Positions 1 to 10,066 of a stretch of DNA of 64,000 nucleotides are shown one piece after another; within the stretch, counting starts at the first letter, position 1; each line of letters starts with the position of its first letter. Source of the DNA: Palleronia aestuarii. GTDB lineage: Bacteria > Pseudomonadota > Alphaproteobacteria > Rhodobacterales > Rhodobacteraceae. The translations under genes and the position numbers were made by a program. The DNA lies in the NCBI RefSeq assembly GCF_003253995.1, contig NZ_QKZL01000002.1, forward strand, positions 186,001-250,000. Direction: 5' to 3'. The notes below the pieces were generated by a model, which saw only the letters and a program-made list of their open reading frames with translations, ran no database searches and was not told the DNA's origin.

Positions 1-1
1 T

Positions 2-367
2 GCGGATTTCGCCACGCTCGCCCGGGAGAATTCCACGGGACCCTCCGGCCCGTCGGGCGGGGAGCTCGGCTGGTTCGGCCCCGGACAGATGGTGCCCGAA
101 TTCGACGGAGCCGTTCAGGGAATGGAAACGGGGGAGGTTGCAGGACCCGTCCAGACGCAGTTCGGCTGGCACGTGATCCGACTCAACGAGGTGCGCGACG
201 CCTCGATTCCGCCCCTCGAGACGCTGCGCCCGGAGATCGAGAGCCAGATCGTGCAGGAGGCGATCCAGTCCGAGCTCGAGGCACGTCTTTCGGAGGCCGA
301 CATCACGCGCGACGTCGAAGGGATCGACCCCGCGCTTCTCACGACCCTGAGCCTGCCGGAGAACTGA
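2..367 (+). CDS. Parvulin-type peptidyl-prolyl isomerase, 3' part (5' end outside window)
   Basis: The gene enters from the left edge in frame 2 and is open from the first codon. The visible 121 residues hold the second half of a parvulin (rotamase) domain: a GGELGWFGPGQMVPEF block, then GPVQTQFGWHVIRL, which is the usual end of the PpiC/SurA fold. A charged helical tail follows that ends in LPEN. Such proteins act as periplasmic folding chaperones and cis-trans prolyl isomerases; location cannot be judged because the N-terminus is missing. The stop codon is 6 bp before argJ, so the two are probably co-transcribed. Confidence 0.9.
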   Translation, partial: ADFATLARENSTGPSGPSGGELGWFGPGQMVPEFDGAVQGMETGEVAGPVQTQFGWHVIRLNEVRDASIPPLETLRPEIESQIVQEAIQSELEARLSEADITRDVEGIDPALLTTLSLPEN

Positions 368-373
368 GAAAAG

Positions 374-1591
374 ATGCCACCCGTCTCTCCGCTCGCGCCG
401 GAGCGGTTCCCGGACCTGCCTCCGATTTCCGGAGCGCGTTTCGCCGCCACGGCCGCGGGCGTTCGTTATCGCGACCGTACGGACGTGATGCTGGCGCTTC
501 TCGATCCCGGCTCAACCATCGCGGGGGTTTTCACGCGCTCCGCGACGCGCTCGGCCCCGGTCCTCGATTGCCAGGAGAAGCTTGGGGGCGACGCGTCGGA
601 AGGCGCGGCGATCCTGGTCAATTCCGGTAATTCCAACGCGTTCACCGGAGCGGCGGGCACGCAATCCGTCGCCCGGATCGCGAAAGCGCTCGCGGGCATC
701 GCCGACATTCCGGAAGAGCGTGTTTTTACCGCGTCGACCGGCGTCATAGGAGAGCGGTTGCCGGACGACCGGATCACCGCGGTCCTCGATCGCTTGGCCG
801 CATCGGCGAACGCCGACGGGCTTGCCGATGCCGCGCGGGCGATCATGACGACGGACACCTTCCCCAAGGGCGCCGCGCGGGAAATCGAGACGGAACACGG
901 CCCCGTCCGCATCGCCGGCATCGCCAAGGGCTCGGGCATGATCGCGCCCGACATGGCGACGATGCTGGTCTACATCTTCACCGATGCGCGTGTCGCACAG
1001 CCCCTTCTGCAGGAGATGCTGTCGGATCTGACGGATCGCACCTTCAACTGCATCACCGTCGATAGCGACACGTCGACCTCCGACACGCTTCTTCTTGCGG
1101 CGACGGGACACGCGGCCGAGATCACGGAGCGGGGCGGTCCCTTCGAAACCGCGCTCCACGAGGTGATGCTCGACCTCGCCCATCAGGTCGTCCGCGACGG
1201 TGAGGGCGCGACGAAGTTCATCGAGATCTCGGTGACCGGTGCGACCGATGATGACGATGCGAAAAAAGCCGCGTTCGCCATTGCCAACTCCCCCCTCGTC
1301 AAGACCGCCGCGGCGGGCGAGGATCCGAATTGGGGGCGGATCGTCATGGCGGTCGGCAAATCCGGCGCACAGGCCGATCGCGACCGGCTGTCGATCGCGT
1401 TCGGCGATTTGACTGTCGCGGAGAACGGCTGGGTCTCGCCCGATTACACGGAGGCGGATGGCGCCGCCTACATGAAGAGGTCCGAGCTCAGGATCGGCGT
1501 CGATCTCGGTCTCGCACAAGGCAGCGCGACCGTCTGGACCTGCGATCTCGGCCACGGCTACGTCACGATCAATGCGGATTATCGCTCGTGA
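374..1591 (+). CDS. argJ: Bifunctional glutamate N-acetyltransferase / amino-acid N-acetyltransferase (ArgJ)
   Basis: 405 residues, the normal ArgJ length. The family moves the acetyl group from N-acetylornithine to glutamate, recycling acetate in arginine biosynthesis, and often also makes N-acetylglutamate from acetyl-CoA. ArgJ cleaves itself before a conserved threonine; here the motif APDMATML places that nucleophile at about Thr196, after the KGSGMI block. Other family signatures are ILVNSGNSNAF near the N-terminus and EDPNWGRI near residue 318. The start follows the upstream stop by 6 bp. argG lies 31 kb away, so the arginine genes are scattered. Confidence 0.97.
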   Translation: MPPVSPLAPERFPDLPPISGARFAATAAGVRYRDRTDVMLALLDPGSTIAGVFTRSATRSAPVLDCQEKLGGDASEGAAILVNSGNSNAFTGAAGTQSVARIAKALAGIADIPEERVFTASTGVIGERLPDDRITAVLDRLAASANADGLADAARAIMTTDTFPKGAAREIETEHGPVRIAGIAKGSGMIAPDMATMLVYIFTDARVAQPLLQEMLSDLTDRTFNCITVDSDTSTSDTLLLAATGHAAEITERGGPFETALHEVMLDLAHQVVRDGEGATKFIEISVTGATDDDDAKKAAFAIANSPLVKTAAAGEDPNWGRIVMAVGKSGAQADRDRLSIAFGDLTVAENGWVSPDYTEADGAAYMKRSELRIGVDLGLAQGSATVWTCDLGHGYVTINADYRS

Positions 1592-1601
1592 TGGCGGGGT
1601 C

Positions 1602-2000
1602 GTGAAGATCGTCCTCGTCTCGGCCGTCGCCCTCATCGACGCCGACGGGCGCGTGCTTCTCGCGCAACGACCAGAGGGCAAGGCGATGGCGGGCCTGTGG
1701 GAATTTCCGGGCGGCAAGGTCGAACCGGGGGAAACGCCGGAAGCCGCCCTCATCCGCGAGATTCGGGAAGAACTCGGGATAGATACGTGGCAGAGCTGTC
1801 TCGCTCCGCTCAGCTTCGCATCTCACGGATACGACGATTTCCACCTCCTGATGCCGCTATTCGCCTGTCGCAAGTGGCGGGGCGCGCCGCAACCGCGGGA
1901 GGGTCAGTCCCTCGCCTGGGTCCGTCCCGGACGCCTGCGCGACTATGCCATGCCGCCCGCCGACCTGCCGCTCGTGGCGGTTTTGCGCGACTGGTTATGA
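1602..2000 (+). CDS. mutT: NUDIX hydrolase MutT-like (8-oxo-dGTP diphosphatase)
   Basis: About 132 residues. The NUDIX box GGKVEPGETPEAALIREI plus REELGI is intact with all metal-binding glutamates. The family removes oxidised guanine nucleotides (8-oxo-dGTP to 8-oxo-dGMP), preventing A:T to C:G transversions; LWEFPGGKVE and the length fit MutT proper. I prefer the GTG start at 1602 (VKIVLVSAVALID) over the ATG at 1572, which would overlap argJ and has no Shine-Dalgarno sequence. Short spacing suggests co-transcription with argJ. Confidence 0.85.
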   Translation: MKIVLVSAVALIDADGRVLLAQRPEGKAMAGLWEFPGGKVEPGETPEAALIREIREELGIDTWQSCLAPLSFASHGYDDFHLLMPLFACRKWRGAPQPREGQSLAWVRPGRLRDYAMPPADLPLVAVLRDWL

Positions 2001-2077
2001 ACAAAGTGTTAATGACACTTTCCGCCGCAACTCTATATCATGCGACGTGATACCATGTTTGTAGTTGGGGAAACGTC

Positions 2078-2503
2078 ATGCTGGGATATTCCATCCGCGC
2101 GATCACGGCGATCGGCTTTCTGAGCCTCTCGAGCGCCGCATTCGCTCAGGACGATAGCGCCTCGTCGGAAGCACCCGATTCGCTGAAAGTCTACTTCGAA
2201 CTGGGACAATCCTCCATTGCCGCGGATCAGGCCGCGACCCTGGACCAGGCCGCACGCCTTTTTCGGGACGGCAATCCCTATGTCATGATCCTCTCAGGCG
2301 GCGCGGACACGGTCGGCCCCGCGGACCTGAACCTGGATCTCTCGCTCGCACGGGCCCGCGCGGTCGCCGACGGGCTGGAAGCGCGGGGAATTCCGGTCAA
2401 TCGCCTTCAGGTGCTCGGACGCGGTAACACCGAGCTCGCGGTTGATACCGAAGACGACGTCGCCGAGGAGCGCAATCGCCTCGTCGAGATCACCTGGCGG
2501 TAG
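2078..2503 (+). CDS. OmpA-family periplasmic/outer-membrane protein
   Basis: 141 residues with a cleavable signal peptide ending AAFAQ (about residue 24). The remainder is one OmpA/MotB-like peptidoglycan-binding domain: VYFELGQSSIA at the start, DLNLDLSLARARAVADGL in the middle, LGRGNTELAV and a closing EERNRLVEI. It has no beta-barrel, so it is probably soluble in the periplasm or bound to peptidoglycan. The next gene begins 2 bp after its stop and also encodes an exported protein, so they likely form a unit. The exact role is unknown. Confidence 0.85.
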   Translation: MLGYSIRAITAIGFLSLSSAAFAQDDSASSEAPDSLKVYFELGQSSIAADQAATLDQAARLFRDGNPYVMILSGGADTVGPADLNLDLSLARARAVADGLEARGIPVNRLQVLGRGNTELAVDTEDDVAEERNRLVEITWR

Positions 2504-2505
2504 AC

Positions 2506-3636
2506 ATGCGGCGGAGCGCGCTCCTTCTCGCCCTGGCTCTCCTTGGACCTTCCGATGCGTTTGCGGAGACGGGCGCGGAAGCCTTCGCCCGCCGAGACTT
2601 CACGACCGCCCGCGCGCTCTGGCAGGAAGAGCTCTCCGAAGGGAGCCCGGAAGCGGCGCAAGGCCTCGGGGCGCTCAGCGATCTCGGCCTGGGTGTGCCG
2701 CGCGATCCCGAACGCGCATTCCGCTACTACCTCATCGCCGCGGATGCCGGCCTCGCGGAGGCTCAGTTCAACGTCGCAGTAATGCTCGACTCGGGAACCG
2801 TGCAGGTCGGCAATTCCGGGGCGGCTGCGCTCTGGTACGGACGAGCGGCCGCCAACGGTTACGCTCGTGCGGAGTACAACCTCGGAATCATGTTCGAGCA
2901 GGGCGACGGCGTCGATGCGAATGCGGATCTCGCGCGGTTCTGGATGGCGCGCGCAGGTGCATCGATCGAGGCGGCGCGAGACCGACTGGGCGGCATCGGC
3001 CCGGCGATCGCTCCTCATTTCGAGACACCCCGCATTCTCGGTGGTGTCCGTGTCGATAATAGCGACGACGCTCCCCGTGCGGAACTCGTCTGGAGCGCCC
3101 CACCTGCCGAACCCGGTTCGGCATTTCTCGTCCAGCTCATGCGGCTCGGAAGCGATCTGGGATCAGGATTAGTCGTGGAGGGAATAGAGACCGAAGCCTC
3201 CGCCCTCTCCGTCCCGTTGCCCTCCGAAGATGCCGCTTTCGCTTGGCGAGTGGCACGGCTCGACCGCGACGGACGCGCCTATGCGGCCTCGTCCTGGACC
3301 CCGCTCGATCCGATAGAGGGCGATTTTCCATCTCCTCGTGCCTTCGTCGCTTTCCAGATCGCGCCGGACGACGAAGACGCGCGGCGTCTGTCGGAAGCGC
3401 TCTCGCGCGATCTCGCGGCCAATGGGATCTGGAGCCATGTTGAGAAACGGGACGAGATGCCCGAGAGCAGCTCCGTCCTCTATACGTTCGACCGTGATCG
3501 TGACCTTGCGTCCGACATCATGGCGTTCCTGCCCGCCCTTCGCGACCAAGATGTCTTGCGGGCGGAGTTCATCGGGCCGGAACCGCGACCCGGCGAGATC
3601 GTGGTCCGCCTCGTCGGAGGCCTGTCGCTCGGCTGA
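2506..3636 (+). CDS. Exported Sel1-repeat protein with a C-terminal domain resembling that of the facing gene
   Basis: 376 residues with a signal peptide of about 21 residues (LLLALALLGPSDAFAE). Residues about 24-155 are Sel1-like (TPR-related) repeats, for example GLGVPRDPERAFRYYLIAAD and GYARAEYNLGIMFEQGDGVD; such repeats usually mediate protein contacts. The last 100 residues, SPRAFVAF to the C-terminus, are not Sel1. They contain SVLYTFDRDRDLASDIMAF and RPGEIVVRLVGG, which line up with the C-terminus of the facing gene at 3649-5070. I infer a periplasmic scaffolding or envelope role. The two genes converge with 12 bp between stops. Confidence 0.8.
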   Translation: MRRSALLLALALLGPSDAFAETGAEAFARRDFTTARALWQEELSEGSPEAAQGLGALSDLGLGVPRDPERAFRYYLIAADAGLAEAQFNVAVMLDSGTVQVGNSGAAALWYGRAAANGYARAEYNLGIMFEQGDGVDANADLARFWMARAGASIEAARDRLGGIGPAIAPHFETPRILGGVRVDNSDDAPRAELVWSAPPAEPGSAFLVQLMRLGSDLGSGLVVEGIETEASALSVPLPSEDAAFAWRVARLDRDGRAYAASSWTPLDPIEGDFPSPRAFVAFQIAPDDEDARRLSEALSRDLAANGIWSHVEKRDEMPESSSVLYTFDRDRDLASDIMAFLPALRDQDVLRAEFIGPEPRPGEIVVRLVGGLSLG

Positions 3637-3648
3637 ATGCCCGCGGCG

Positions 3649-5070
3649 TCACGACCCTGCCAGCCATATTTCGATCTCCCCCGAAGCGGGTCGGGGCCGG
3701 AACGTTTCCAGATTCTGTGGCTCTGCTTCCAGAAGTCCGGCAAGCAGAGCTGCAAACTCAGCGTCTTCCTCGCGGAAATAACGCACGACATTCTTGCGGG
3801 GTGCGATGGACGTGGAGCGTCGCTCTACATCGCCCACGCCGTATCCCATCAAGGTTTCCTCAAGTTGGGAAAAGACCTCTTGGTCCCCGGAAACCAGCCG
3901 AACGCGATAGCGGTCGAGATCCGGAATCGACGCCAATCGGCTCGCGATATTCGGATCCGTCAGATCGGTTGCGCGCTGTTCCCGTCCGGCTGGAGGGGCG
4001 AGTGCAGCCGTTTCGGCCTCCTCTATCGCACGATCGATCTCCTGCGACGGCGTTACGTTGAGATCGGCGGCGGGAGCGTCACCGGTGGACCTTGCAGCGG
4101 GAATGTCGGCACCGGGCCGAGGTGGTGCACCGTCCATCTGTGCCGAGCCCTCGGGGGCCGGCCCGCGAGCCGGGCGGGGAACCGGCGGGATGCCGGGTGG
4201 CAGAGATTCTCTCAGTTCCGGCACGATGTCGTCGGGGATCGTCTGGACCGGGTCCTGCACCGGATCGGCCTCCGGGATGGTCAGGACCGATACCGCGTCG
4301 ATGGACCCGTCGGCTTCGTCCACCGGGGGGGTGGACGCCGCGGTATCCTCCGCGGGGGCTTCGGATTGCCGTGTCGCGATCTCTAAGCGCGACGCCCCCA
4401 GCATCACGACAACGGAAGACACCGCGACCGCGGCAAAGAGCGACGCCAAGCCCGAGGTTTTCCGTCGTCTTATGTGTCGGGAGCGGCGATAACCCGGAAC
4501 TGGATATGTGGTCACCGACGCGAGTTGCGGAGGCTCGGGCGCGGTGAGCTGGGGGGGCGATGGGGGCTGCTCTACCGGAACGTCAGGGTATGCGAACTCG
4601 TCGATCGGTTCGGACGTCGGTGCGGATTGACCCTGTGATCCCCAATCTTCCTGTCCCGGCGGTTCTGTAACCGTTCCGGGTGTACCGAAATCATCGTCAT
4701 CCGGAAGTTCGGCCGGTCGATCGTTATCTTGAGCGGTATCGGCATCCTGAGAAGACACCGGTCCGAGCCCCGCGCCGCTGTCGCGTAATTCCTGCAACAT
4801 CGTTGCACGCACCGCCGCACGGCGTGGATCGTCGGGGGATCGATTGGGCGCTGCGCGGCCCTCGGGAACGGGCAGACCGCCAACGATCGTCGTTCGGGGT
4901 TTGGTATTGTTGCGTGCGCGTTCCGCCAAAACCTGCGCACGGCGCTCCCGCGCCTCGGCGATCCGCTTTTCCAGATCCTGGCTTTGCAGCAGATCTTCGA
5001 GCGAAGGATCCGCCCCCGATGCCCGGGCGTCGCGGTCCTCGCTATCACTCTTTCGATTCGGCTCGGTCAT
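3649..5070 (-). CDS. Unknown single-pass membrane protein with acidic, proline-rich linker
   Basis: 473 residues, no family recognised. Residues 1-60 are charged and probably coiled-coil (LEKRIAEARERRAQVLAERA). A long acidic, proline-rich stretch follows. A basic run RRSRHIRRRK precedes one membrane segment, LASLFAAVAVSSVVVMLGAS (about residues 209-228), so the N-terminus should be cytoplasmic. A second proline-rich linker leads to a folded C-terminal domain (about 385-473) with NVVRYFREEDAEFAALLAG and SGEIEIWLAGS, similar in layout to the end of the facing Sel1 protein and loosely like LytR_C domains. It starts 81 bp after the infB stop on the same strand. Confidence 0.75.
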   Translation of the reverse strand: MTEPNRKSDSEDRDARASGADPSLEDLLQSQDLEKRIAEARERRAQVLAERARNNTKPRTTIVGGLPVPEGRAAPNRSPDDPRRAAVRATMLQELRDSGAGLGPVSSQDADTAQDNDRPAELPDDDDFGTPGTVTEPPGQEDWGSQGQSAPTSEPIDEFAYPDVPVEQPPSPPQLTAPEPPQLASVTTYPVPGYRRSRHIRRRKTSGLASLFAAVAVSSVVVMLGASRLEIATRQSEAPAEDTAASTPPVDEADGSIDAVSVLTIPEADPVQDPVQTIPDDIVPELRESLPPGIPPVPRPARGPAPEGSAQMDGAPPRPGADIPAARSTGDAPAADLNVTPSQEIDRAIEEAETAALAPPAGREQRATDLTDPNIASRLASIPDLDRYRVRLVSGDQEVFSQLEETLMGYGVGDVERRSTSIAPRKNVVRYFREEDAEFAALLAGLLEAEPQNLETFRPRPASGEIEIWLAGS

Positions 5071-5120
5071 GGAGCGACGGTAGTGCAGAAACGTCTATCC
5101 GCGAACCAACTGCCTGTGAT

Positions 5121-5141
5121 GCGGGGCCGGGAAGGCCCCGC
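5121..5141 (-). terminator. GC-rich hairpin after infB
   Basis: An 8-bp perfect stem (GCGGGGCC / GGCCCCGC) with a 5-nt loop lies just after the infB stop on the minus strand. It has no U-tract, so it may act through Rho, as an mRNA 3' stabiliser, or as a weak terminator before the gene at 3649-5070. Confidence 0.45.
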
Positions 5142-5151
5142 AATCACCATG

Positions 5152-7635
5152 TCAGGCCAACTCGCGTTCGACCTCTTCACGCTCGAAGATTTCGATCACG
5201 TCGCCCGGACGGATGTCCTCGTAGTTCTCGAAGGCCATACCACATTCCTGACCCGACTGCACCTCCGCGACTTCGTCCTTGAAGCGCTTGAGCGTCTTCA
5301 GCGTCCCCTCGTGGATCACCACGTTGTCGCGCAGAAGCCGGACACCGGCCGAACGGCGTGCCACGCCCTCGGTGACGAGACAACCGGCGACACGGCCGAC
5401 ATTGGATACCCGGAAGACCTCGCGGATTTCAGCATACCCGATGAAGTTTTCCCGAACCTCGTTCGAGAGAAGACCGGAGGCCGCCGCTTTCACATCGTCC
5501 ACGAGGTCGTAGATCACCGAATAGTACCGGATCTCCACGCCCTTCTGGTTCGCCGTGTTCCGCGCCGACGCGTTGGCGCGGACGTTGAACCCGAAGACGG
5601 GTGCGTTCGATGCCTCGGCGAGCCCGATATCGGTCTCCGTGATGGCGCCGACACCGGAATGGAGGACACGGACACGCACTTCGTCGTTGCCGATCTTCTC
5701 CATCGCCTGCGTGATCGCCTCCGCAGAGCCCTGCACGTCCGCCTTCACGAGGATCGGCAATTCCGCCACGTTCTCGTCGGCCTTGGCGTTCGCCATGAGC
5801 TGCTCGAGTGTGGTCGCCGCGCCCGCCGCAGCGCGCTTGTCGCGGGCGGCCTTCTGACGATATTCGGCAATCTCGCGCGCCTGCGCCTCGGTCTCGACTA
5901 CGTTGAGGACGTCGCCGGCTTCGGGCGTTCCATTGAGGCCGAGAACCTCGACCGGAACGGAGGGGCCGGCTTCGTTAACGCGTTCGCCCTGGTCATTCTC
6001 CATGGCGCGGACTTTGCCCCACTGCTCGCCCACGACGAAGATATCGCCGCGCTTGAGCGTGCCGTTCTGAACGAGCACCGTCGCGACCGGGCCACGACCC
6101 ACGTCGAGTTGCGCCTCGATCACGGCGCCGGACGCGGCGCGGTCGGGGTTGGCCTTGAGTTCGAGAAGCTCGGACTGAAGCGAGATCGCCTCAAGCAATT
6201 CGGGCAGGCCGGTGCCATTGACTGCGCTGACCTCGACGTCCTGGACCTCGCCGGACATCTTCTCGACGATGACCTCGTGCTGAAGCAGGGACGTGCGAAC
6301 CTTGTCGGCATCGGCGCCCGGGCGGTCGATCTTGTTGATCGCCACGATCATCGGCACTTTCGCCGCGCGCGCGTGATTTATCGCTTCCACCGTCTGCGGC
6401 ATGACCGCGTCGTCGGCGGCGACCACGAGCACCACGATATCCGTCACCTGCGCACCGCGGGCGCGCATGGAGGTGAAGGCCGCGTGGCCCGGCGTATCGA
6501 GGAAGGTCAGGACCTGACCGTTATCGGCCGTCACCTGATACGCGCCGATATGCTGGGTGATGCCACCAGCCTCGCCCTGCACAACCCGCGTCTTGCGGAT
6601 CGCGTCCAGAAGCGACGTCTTGCCGTGGTCGACATGGCCCATGACCGTGATGATCGGAGCGCGGTCCTGCAGGTCGGACGCCTTGTCCTCGTCCTGCTGG
6701 ATCACCTGCTCGACGTCCGAATCACTCACGCGGACGACCTTGTGGCCGAATTCTTCGATGATCAGTTCGGCCGTGTCGGCGTCGATCGTCTGGGTCTGCG
6801 TCGCCATGATGCCGTTCTGCATCAGCGACTTCACGACGTCGGCTACCCGTTCGGCCATCCGGTTCGCGAGCTCGCTCACCACGATCGCCTCGGGAAGCTG
6901 AACGTCGCGGACGACCTTCTCCCGGTCAGGCTGCTGGCCCATAGCCTTCTTACGCGCGCGTTCCTGCTGCCGCTTCATCTGCGCCATGGAACGCTGCCGC
7001 CCGCCCTCGCCGCCGGCGAGCGCCTGATTGACCGTCAGCTTGCCGGACCGTCGCTTGTCGCCATCGCCGCCACGCGGCTTCGAGGGACGATCGCGAGTTT
7101 CGCGCTCGGGCGCTTTCGGTGCGGCCTTCTGGGGCTTGGCAGCGCGGGCTTCCGCCTCGGACGGATCGGGCACGGCCACGGGCTGCGGTGCGCGGGCCTC
7201 GGCCTCTTCGCGGAGCCGACGAGCGTCCTCTTCAGCCTTGATCTTTAAGGCTTCCTCGCGCTCGCGCTCCTCGCGCTCCTTCTCTTCAATCTCCTGCCGG
7301 CGGCGCTCGCGCTCCTCGGCGCGCTGGCGCTCATCCTCGGCCCGCTTCTCGGCCTCATCGGCTTCGCGCGCGCGGGCGGCGGCAAGCGCCTTCATCCGGC
7401 GTTCGAGTTCCGCTTCCGAGATGCCGGCGGGACGCTTGCGGGGATCTCCTCCGGCGACCGAGGGAGTTCCGACTTCGGGCTTCGCACCCGCTGGCTTCGG
7501 CATCACGACGCGCTTGCGCTTCGTCTCGACCACGACGTTTTTCGTACGGCCGTGGCTGAAGCTTTGCTTCACCTGACCGGAACGCGGTCCGCCGCCGCGA
7601 ACGCCCAGGGTCTTCTTGCCGTCATTCTCACTCAT
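5152..7635 (-). CDS. infB: Translation initiation factor IF-2
   Basis: 827 residues. The GTPase that brings fMet-tRNA to the 30S subunit and promotes 50S joining. The N-terminal third is highly charged (long Arg/Glu helical runs around residues 75-145), as usual in proteobacterial IF-2. The G domain has G1 [12 protein letters not shown] (about residue 332), G3 [10 protein letters not shown] and G4 [11 protein letters not shown], followed by beta-barrel domains and the C2 initiator-tRNA domain ending [11 protein letters not shown]. Its start overlaps the ylxR stop by 4 bp (ATGA), so the two are translationally coupled. It is the last gene of the rimP-nusA-ylxR-infB operon. Confidence 0.98.
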   Translation of the reverse strand: MSENDGKKTLGVRGGGPRSGQVKQSFSHGRTKNVVVETKRKRVVMPKPAGAKPEVGTPSVAGGDPRKRPAGISEAELERRMKALAAARAREADEAEKRAEDERQRAEERERRRQEIEEKEREEREREEALKIKAEEDARRLREEAEARAPQPVAVPDPSEAEARAAKPQKAAPKAPERETRDRPSKPRGGDGDKRRSGKLTVNQALAGGEGGRQRSMAQMKRQQERARKKAMGQQPDREKVVRDVQLPEAIVVSELANRMAERVADVVKSLMQNGIMATQTQTIDADTAELIIEEFGHKVVRVSDSDVEQVIQQDEDKASDLQDRAPIITVMGHVDHGKTSLLDAIRKTRVVQGEAGGITQHIGAYQVTADNGQVLTFLDTPGHAAFTSMRARGAQVTDIVVLVVAADDAVMPQTVEAINHARAAKVPMIVAINKIDRPGADADKVRTSLLQHEVIVEKMSGEVQDVEVSAVNGTGLPELLEAISLQSELLELKANPDRAASGAVIEAQLDVGRGPVATVLVQNGTLKRGDIFVVGEQWGKVRAMENDQGERVNEAGPSVPVEVLGLNGTPEAGDVLNVVETEAQAREIAEYRQKAARDKRAAAGAATTLEQLMANAKADENVAELPILVKADVQGSAEAITQAMEKIGNDEVRVRVLHSGVGAITETDIGLAEASNAPVFGFNVRANASARNTANQKGVEIRYYSVIYDLVDDVKAAASGLLSNEVRENFIGYAEIREVFRVSNVGRVAGCLVTEGVARRSAGVRLLRDNVVIHEGTLKTLKRFKDEVAEVQSGQECGMAFENYEDIRPGDVIEIFEREEVERELA

Positions 7636-8279
7636 CGAGTCTTATATACCTTTCCGAAGGCGCCCTCGCCCTCGATGCTTTCAGCTTCGGTTGCACGAAC
7701 GCCCGAAAGCCGCACGGCGTCATCCCTGAACAAATCAGTGAGTCTGCCTGCGGCAAGCGCCGCATGTATCACATGTTCCCGGCCGAAGGACAAACCGATT
7801 TCGGTAGCCCTCAGGATGTCGAAGAACGATCCCCGTCCCTTCGGACGGTGGAGTTTCGATTTTCCCCGCTCCGAACCGTCGGATGCCTGCACGAGGATCG
7901 CGGCACGGTCGCGGTCGAGCCAATCCTTGACCTTCTCGTACCCCGCGATCGCCGCACCGGCCTTGCGCGCCATCGACAGACGGTCGATCACCCGCCTTAA
8001 GAGTGCGGCCTCCACGGCTTCGACGAGGCCATCCGGCACCTGGACCTGCCGCTTCGCCCCGCGGGAGAAGACCCGCTTGCGGATCGCCGTCTCAAGAGCG
8101 GTCCGTTCGGCCGCCACATACATGCCCCGACCGGGCAATTTCGCCGCGACGTCCGGAAAGACGCAGTCATCCGGACCCACGACGAAGCGGATGAGACCCC
8201 GCTTGGGGTTGATCTCCCCCGTTGCCAAGCAGGTTCGCTCCGGCTCCGGGGGGATGTCCTTGGCCTTGCCGCGGCTCAT
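7632..8279 (-). CDS. YlxR-type RNA-binding protein fused to an L7Ae-like domain (DUF448)
   Basis: About 215 residues. The N-terminal YlxR (DUF448) domain has [20 protein letters not shown] and a GRGMYV block. The C-terminal half ([20 protein letters not shown] onward) resembles ribosomal L7Ae/L30e RNA-binding folds; this fusion is common in alphaproteobacteria. The gene sits between nusA and infB, so a role in translation or rRNA transcription is likely but unproven. The start MSRGKAKD at 8279 is chosen because GGAGGA lies just upstream and it does not overlap nusA; an upstream start would extend the protein by an Arg-rich stretch overlapping nusA. Confidence 0.9.
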   Translation of the reverse strand: MSRGKAKDIPPEPERTCLATGEINPKRGLIRFVVGPDDCVFPDVAAKLPGRGMYVAAERTALETAIRKRVFSRGAKRQVQVPDGLVEAVEAALLRRVIDRLSMARKAGAAIAGYEKVKDWLDRDRAAILVQASDGSERGKSKLHRPKGRGSFFDILRATEIGLSFGREHVIHAALAAGRLTDLFRDDAVRLSGVRATEAESIEGEGAFGKVYKTR

Positions 8280-8292
8280 CCTCGTTCCTCCA

Positions 8293-10062
8293 TCACGCGT
8301 CGGCGACAGCCTCCGTCTCCGTCTCGGCTTCCGCATCCGATTCGAGATCGTCGGGATCGACCCAGCCGAGTTGGATACGCGCCGTCATCACCATCGCCTG
8401 CGCCTCCTCGAGGCTCACGTCGAAGGGCTCGAGAACGCCGTCGTCCTTGGTCCGTTCGCCATCGACGAAAGTCCAGCCGCCGGCGAGCTCCCAGTCCGCA
8501 CAGGTCGCGAAATCCTCCAGCGTCTTCACCCCATCTTCGGCGAGCGCCACCAGCATCTGGGGTGACAGCCCCTCGAATGCAATGAGGCTGTCCTCGACAC
8601 CGAGGCTGCGGGCCTGCTCGAGCGCCTGACGATTCTTCTCCTCAAGGTAGTCACGGGCGCGCGCCTGCAACTCCTGGGCGGTATCGTCGTCGACCCCGTC
8701 GATCACCAGAAGTTCGTCCGCCTCAACATACGCGACTTCCTCGAGATTCGTGAACCCCTCCGAGACCAGAAGCTGAGCGAAGAACTCATCAAGGTCGAGC
8801 GTGTCCATGAAGAGCTTCGTGCGCTCCTCGAACTCGGCCTGACGACGCTGGCTCTCCTCTTCCTCGGTCATGATGTCGATGTCTAGGCCAGTGAGCTGGG
8901 AGGCCAGCCGCACGTTCTGTCCACGCCGGCCGATGGCGAGGGAGAGCTGCTCGTCGGGGACGACCACCTCGATCCGCTCCGCCTCCTCGTCGAGAACGAC
9001 CTTGGAGACTTCTGCGGGCTGCAGTGCGTTGACGAGGAAGGTCGGCAGATCCTCGTTCCACGGGATGATGTCGATCTTCTCACCCTGGAGCTCGTTGACC
9101 ACGGCCTGAACGCGGGAGCCGCGCATGCCGACGCAGGCGCCCACCGGGTCGATCGACCCGTCATACGAGATCACGGCAATCTTCGCGCGCGAGCCCGGAT
9201 CTCGGGCGACAGCCTTGATCTCGATAATGCCTTCGTAGATTTCCGGCACCTCCATCTTGAACAGTTCGGCCATGAACCGCGGATCGGTACGGGAGAGAAA
9301 GATCTGCGGGCCGCGGGCCTCGCGACGGACATCCTTGATGTAGACGCGGATCCGGTCGTTCGGGCGGTAGCTCTCCCGGCCGATCTTCTCGTTGCGGCGC
9401 AGGACCGCCTCGCCCGCGCCGATATCGACGATGACGTTGCCGTATTCCTCGCGCTTGACGATGCCGTTGATGATCTGCCCAGCACGATCCTTGAATTCCT
9501 CGTATTGCCGGTCACGCTCCGCCTCGCGGACCTTCTGCAGGATGACCTGCTTCGCGGATTGCGCGGCGATCCGGCCCATCTCCACCGGCGGCACCTCGTC
9601 GACGATCTCGTCGCCCACGGACGGCACGGCCTGCTGGTCGACGCCGTCGGCCCCCTTGCCGCTGGTCTTGAGGAGGAATCGACGGATCCGGCTCGTCACC
9701 GGCTCGACATCGTCACCCTCCTCCGCCCCCGCGGGGAGCCGCGTCACCGTCGCTTCGACAACGCTGACCGCGGGACGCTCGGGCTTGACGACGTCGGCGG
9801 CCTGGTTGGCGGAAATCTCCGCCTGGTAATTCTCCAGCGACTGCTCCTCGACCACGGTGCGTACGCGGGTGAAGGTCGCCCGGCCCGTCTTGCGATCGAT
9901 CGACACGCGGATGTCCATCTCCGCGCCGTAGCGGGACTTTGCGGCCCGCGCGAGGCTCTCCTCCATCGCCTCGACGACGAGGCCCGGATCGATCATCTTC
10001 TCGCGCGCGACGGCTTCCGCGGTCTGCAGCAGCTCGAGCTGGTTGGCGGATGTGATGGCCAT
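8293..10062 (-). CDS. nusA: Transcription termination/antitermination factor NusA
   Basis: About 589 residues from [19 protein letters not shown]. NusA binds RNA polymerase and nascent RNA and modulates pausing, intrinsic termination and rRNA antitermination. The order is N-terminal polymerase-binding domain, S1 domain ([16 protein letters not shown]), KH1/KH2 ([31 protein letters not shown]), then two C-terminal helix-hairpin-helix repeats and an acidic tail ([12 protein letters not shown]). The start at 10062 lies 4 bp past the rimP stop; a longer frame would overlap rimP and lacks family similarity. NusA could also act on the putative attenuator ahead of this operon. Confidence 0.97.
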   Translation of the reverse strand: MAITSANQLELLQTAEAVAREKMIDPGLVVEAMEESLARAAKSRYGAEMDIRVSIDRKTGRATFTRVRTVVEEQSLENYQAEISANQAADVVKPERPAVSVVEATVTRLPAGAEEGDDVEPVTSRIRRFLLKTSGKGADGVDQQAVPSVGDEIVDEVPPVEMGRIAAQSAKQVILQKVREAERDRQYEEFKDRAGQIINGIVKREEYGNVIVDIGAGEAVLRRNEKIGRESYRPNDRIRVYIKDVRREARGPQIFLSRTDPRFMAELFKMEVPEIYEGIIEIKAVARDPGSRAKIAVISYDGSIDPVGACVGMRGSRVQAVVNELQGEKIDIIPWNEDLPTFLVNALQPAEVSKVVLDEEAERIEVVVPDEQLSLAIGRRGQNVRLASQLTGLDIDIMTEEEESQRRQAEFEERTKLFMDTLDLDEFFAQLLVSEGFTNLEEVAYVEADELLVIDGVDDDTAQELQARARDYLEEKNRQALEQARSLGVEDSLIAFEGLSPQMLVALAEDGVKTLEDFATCADWELAGGWTFVDGERTKDDGVLEPFDVSLEEAQAMVMTARIQLGWVDPDDLESDAEAETETEAVADA

Positions 10063-10066
10063 TCTC

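Noticed and set aside
2005-2022. AAAGTGT-TAATG-ACACTTT dyad after mutT
   Set aside because: AT-rich stem without a U-tract; could be chance, so not called as a terminator.
4984-7248. 754-residue open frame antisense to infB
   Set aside because: Covers the conserved IF-2 G domain in reverse; no recognisable protein features.
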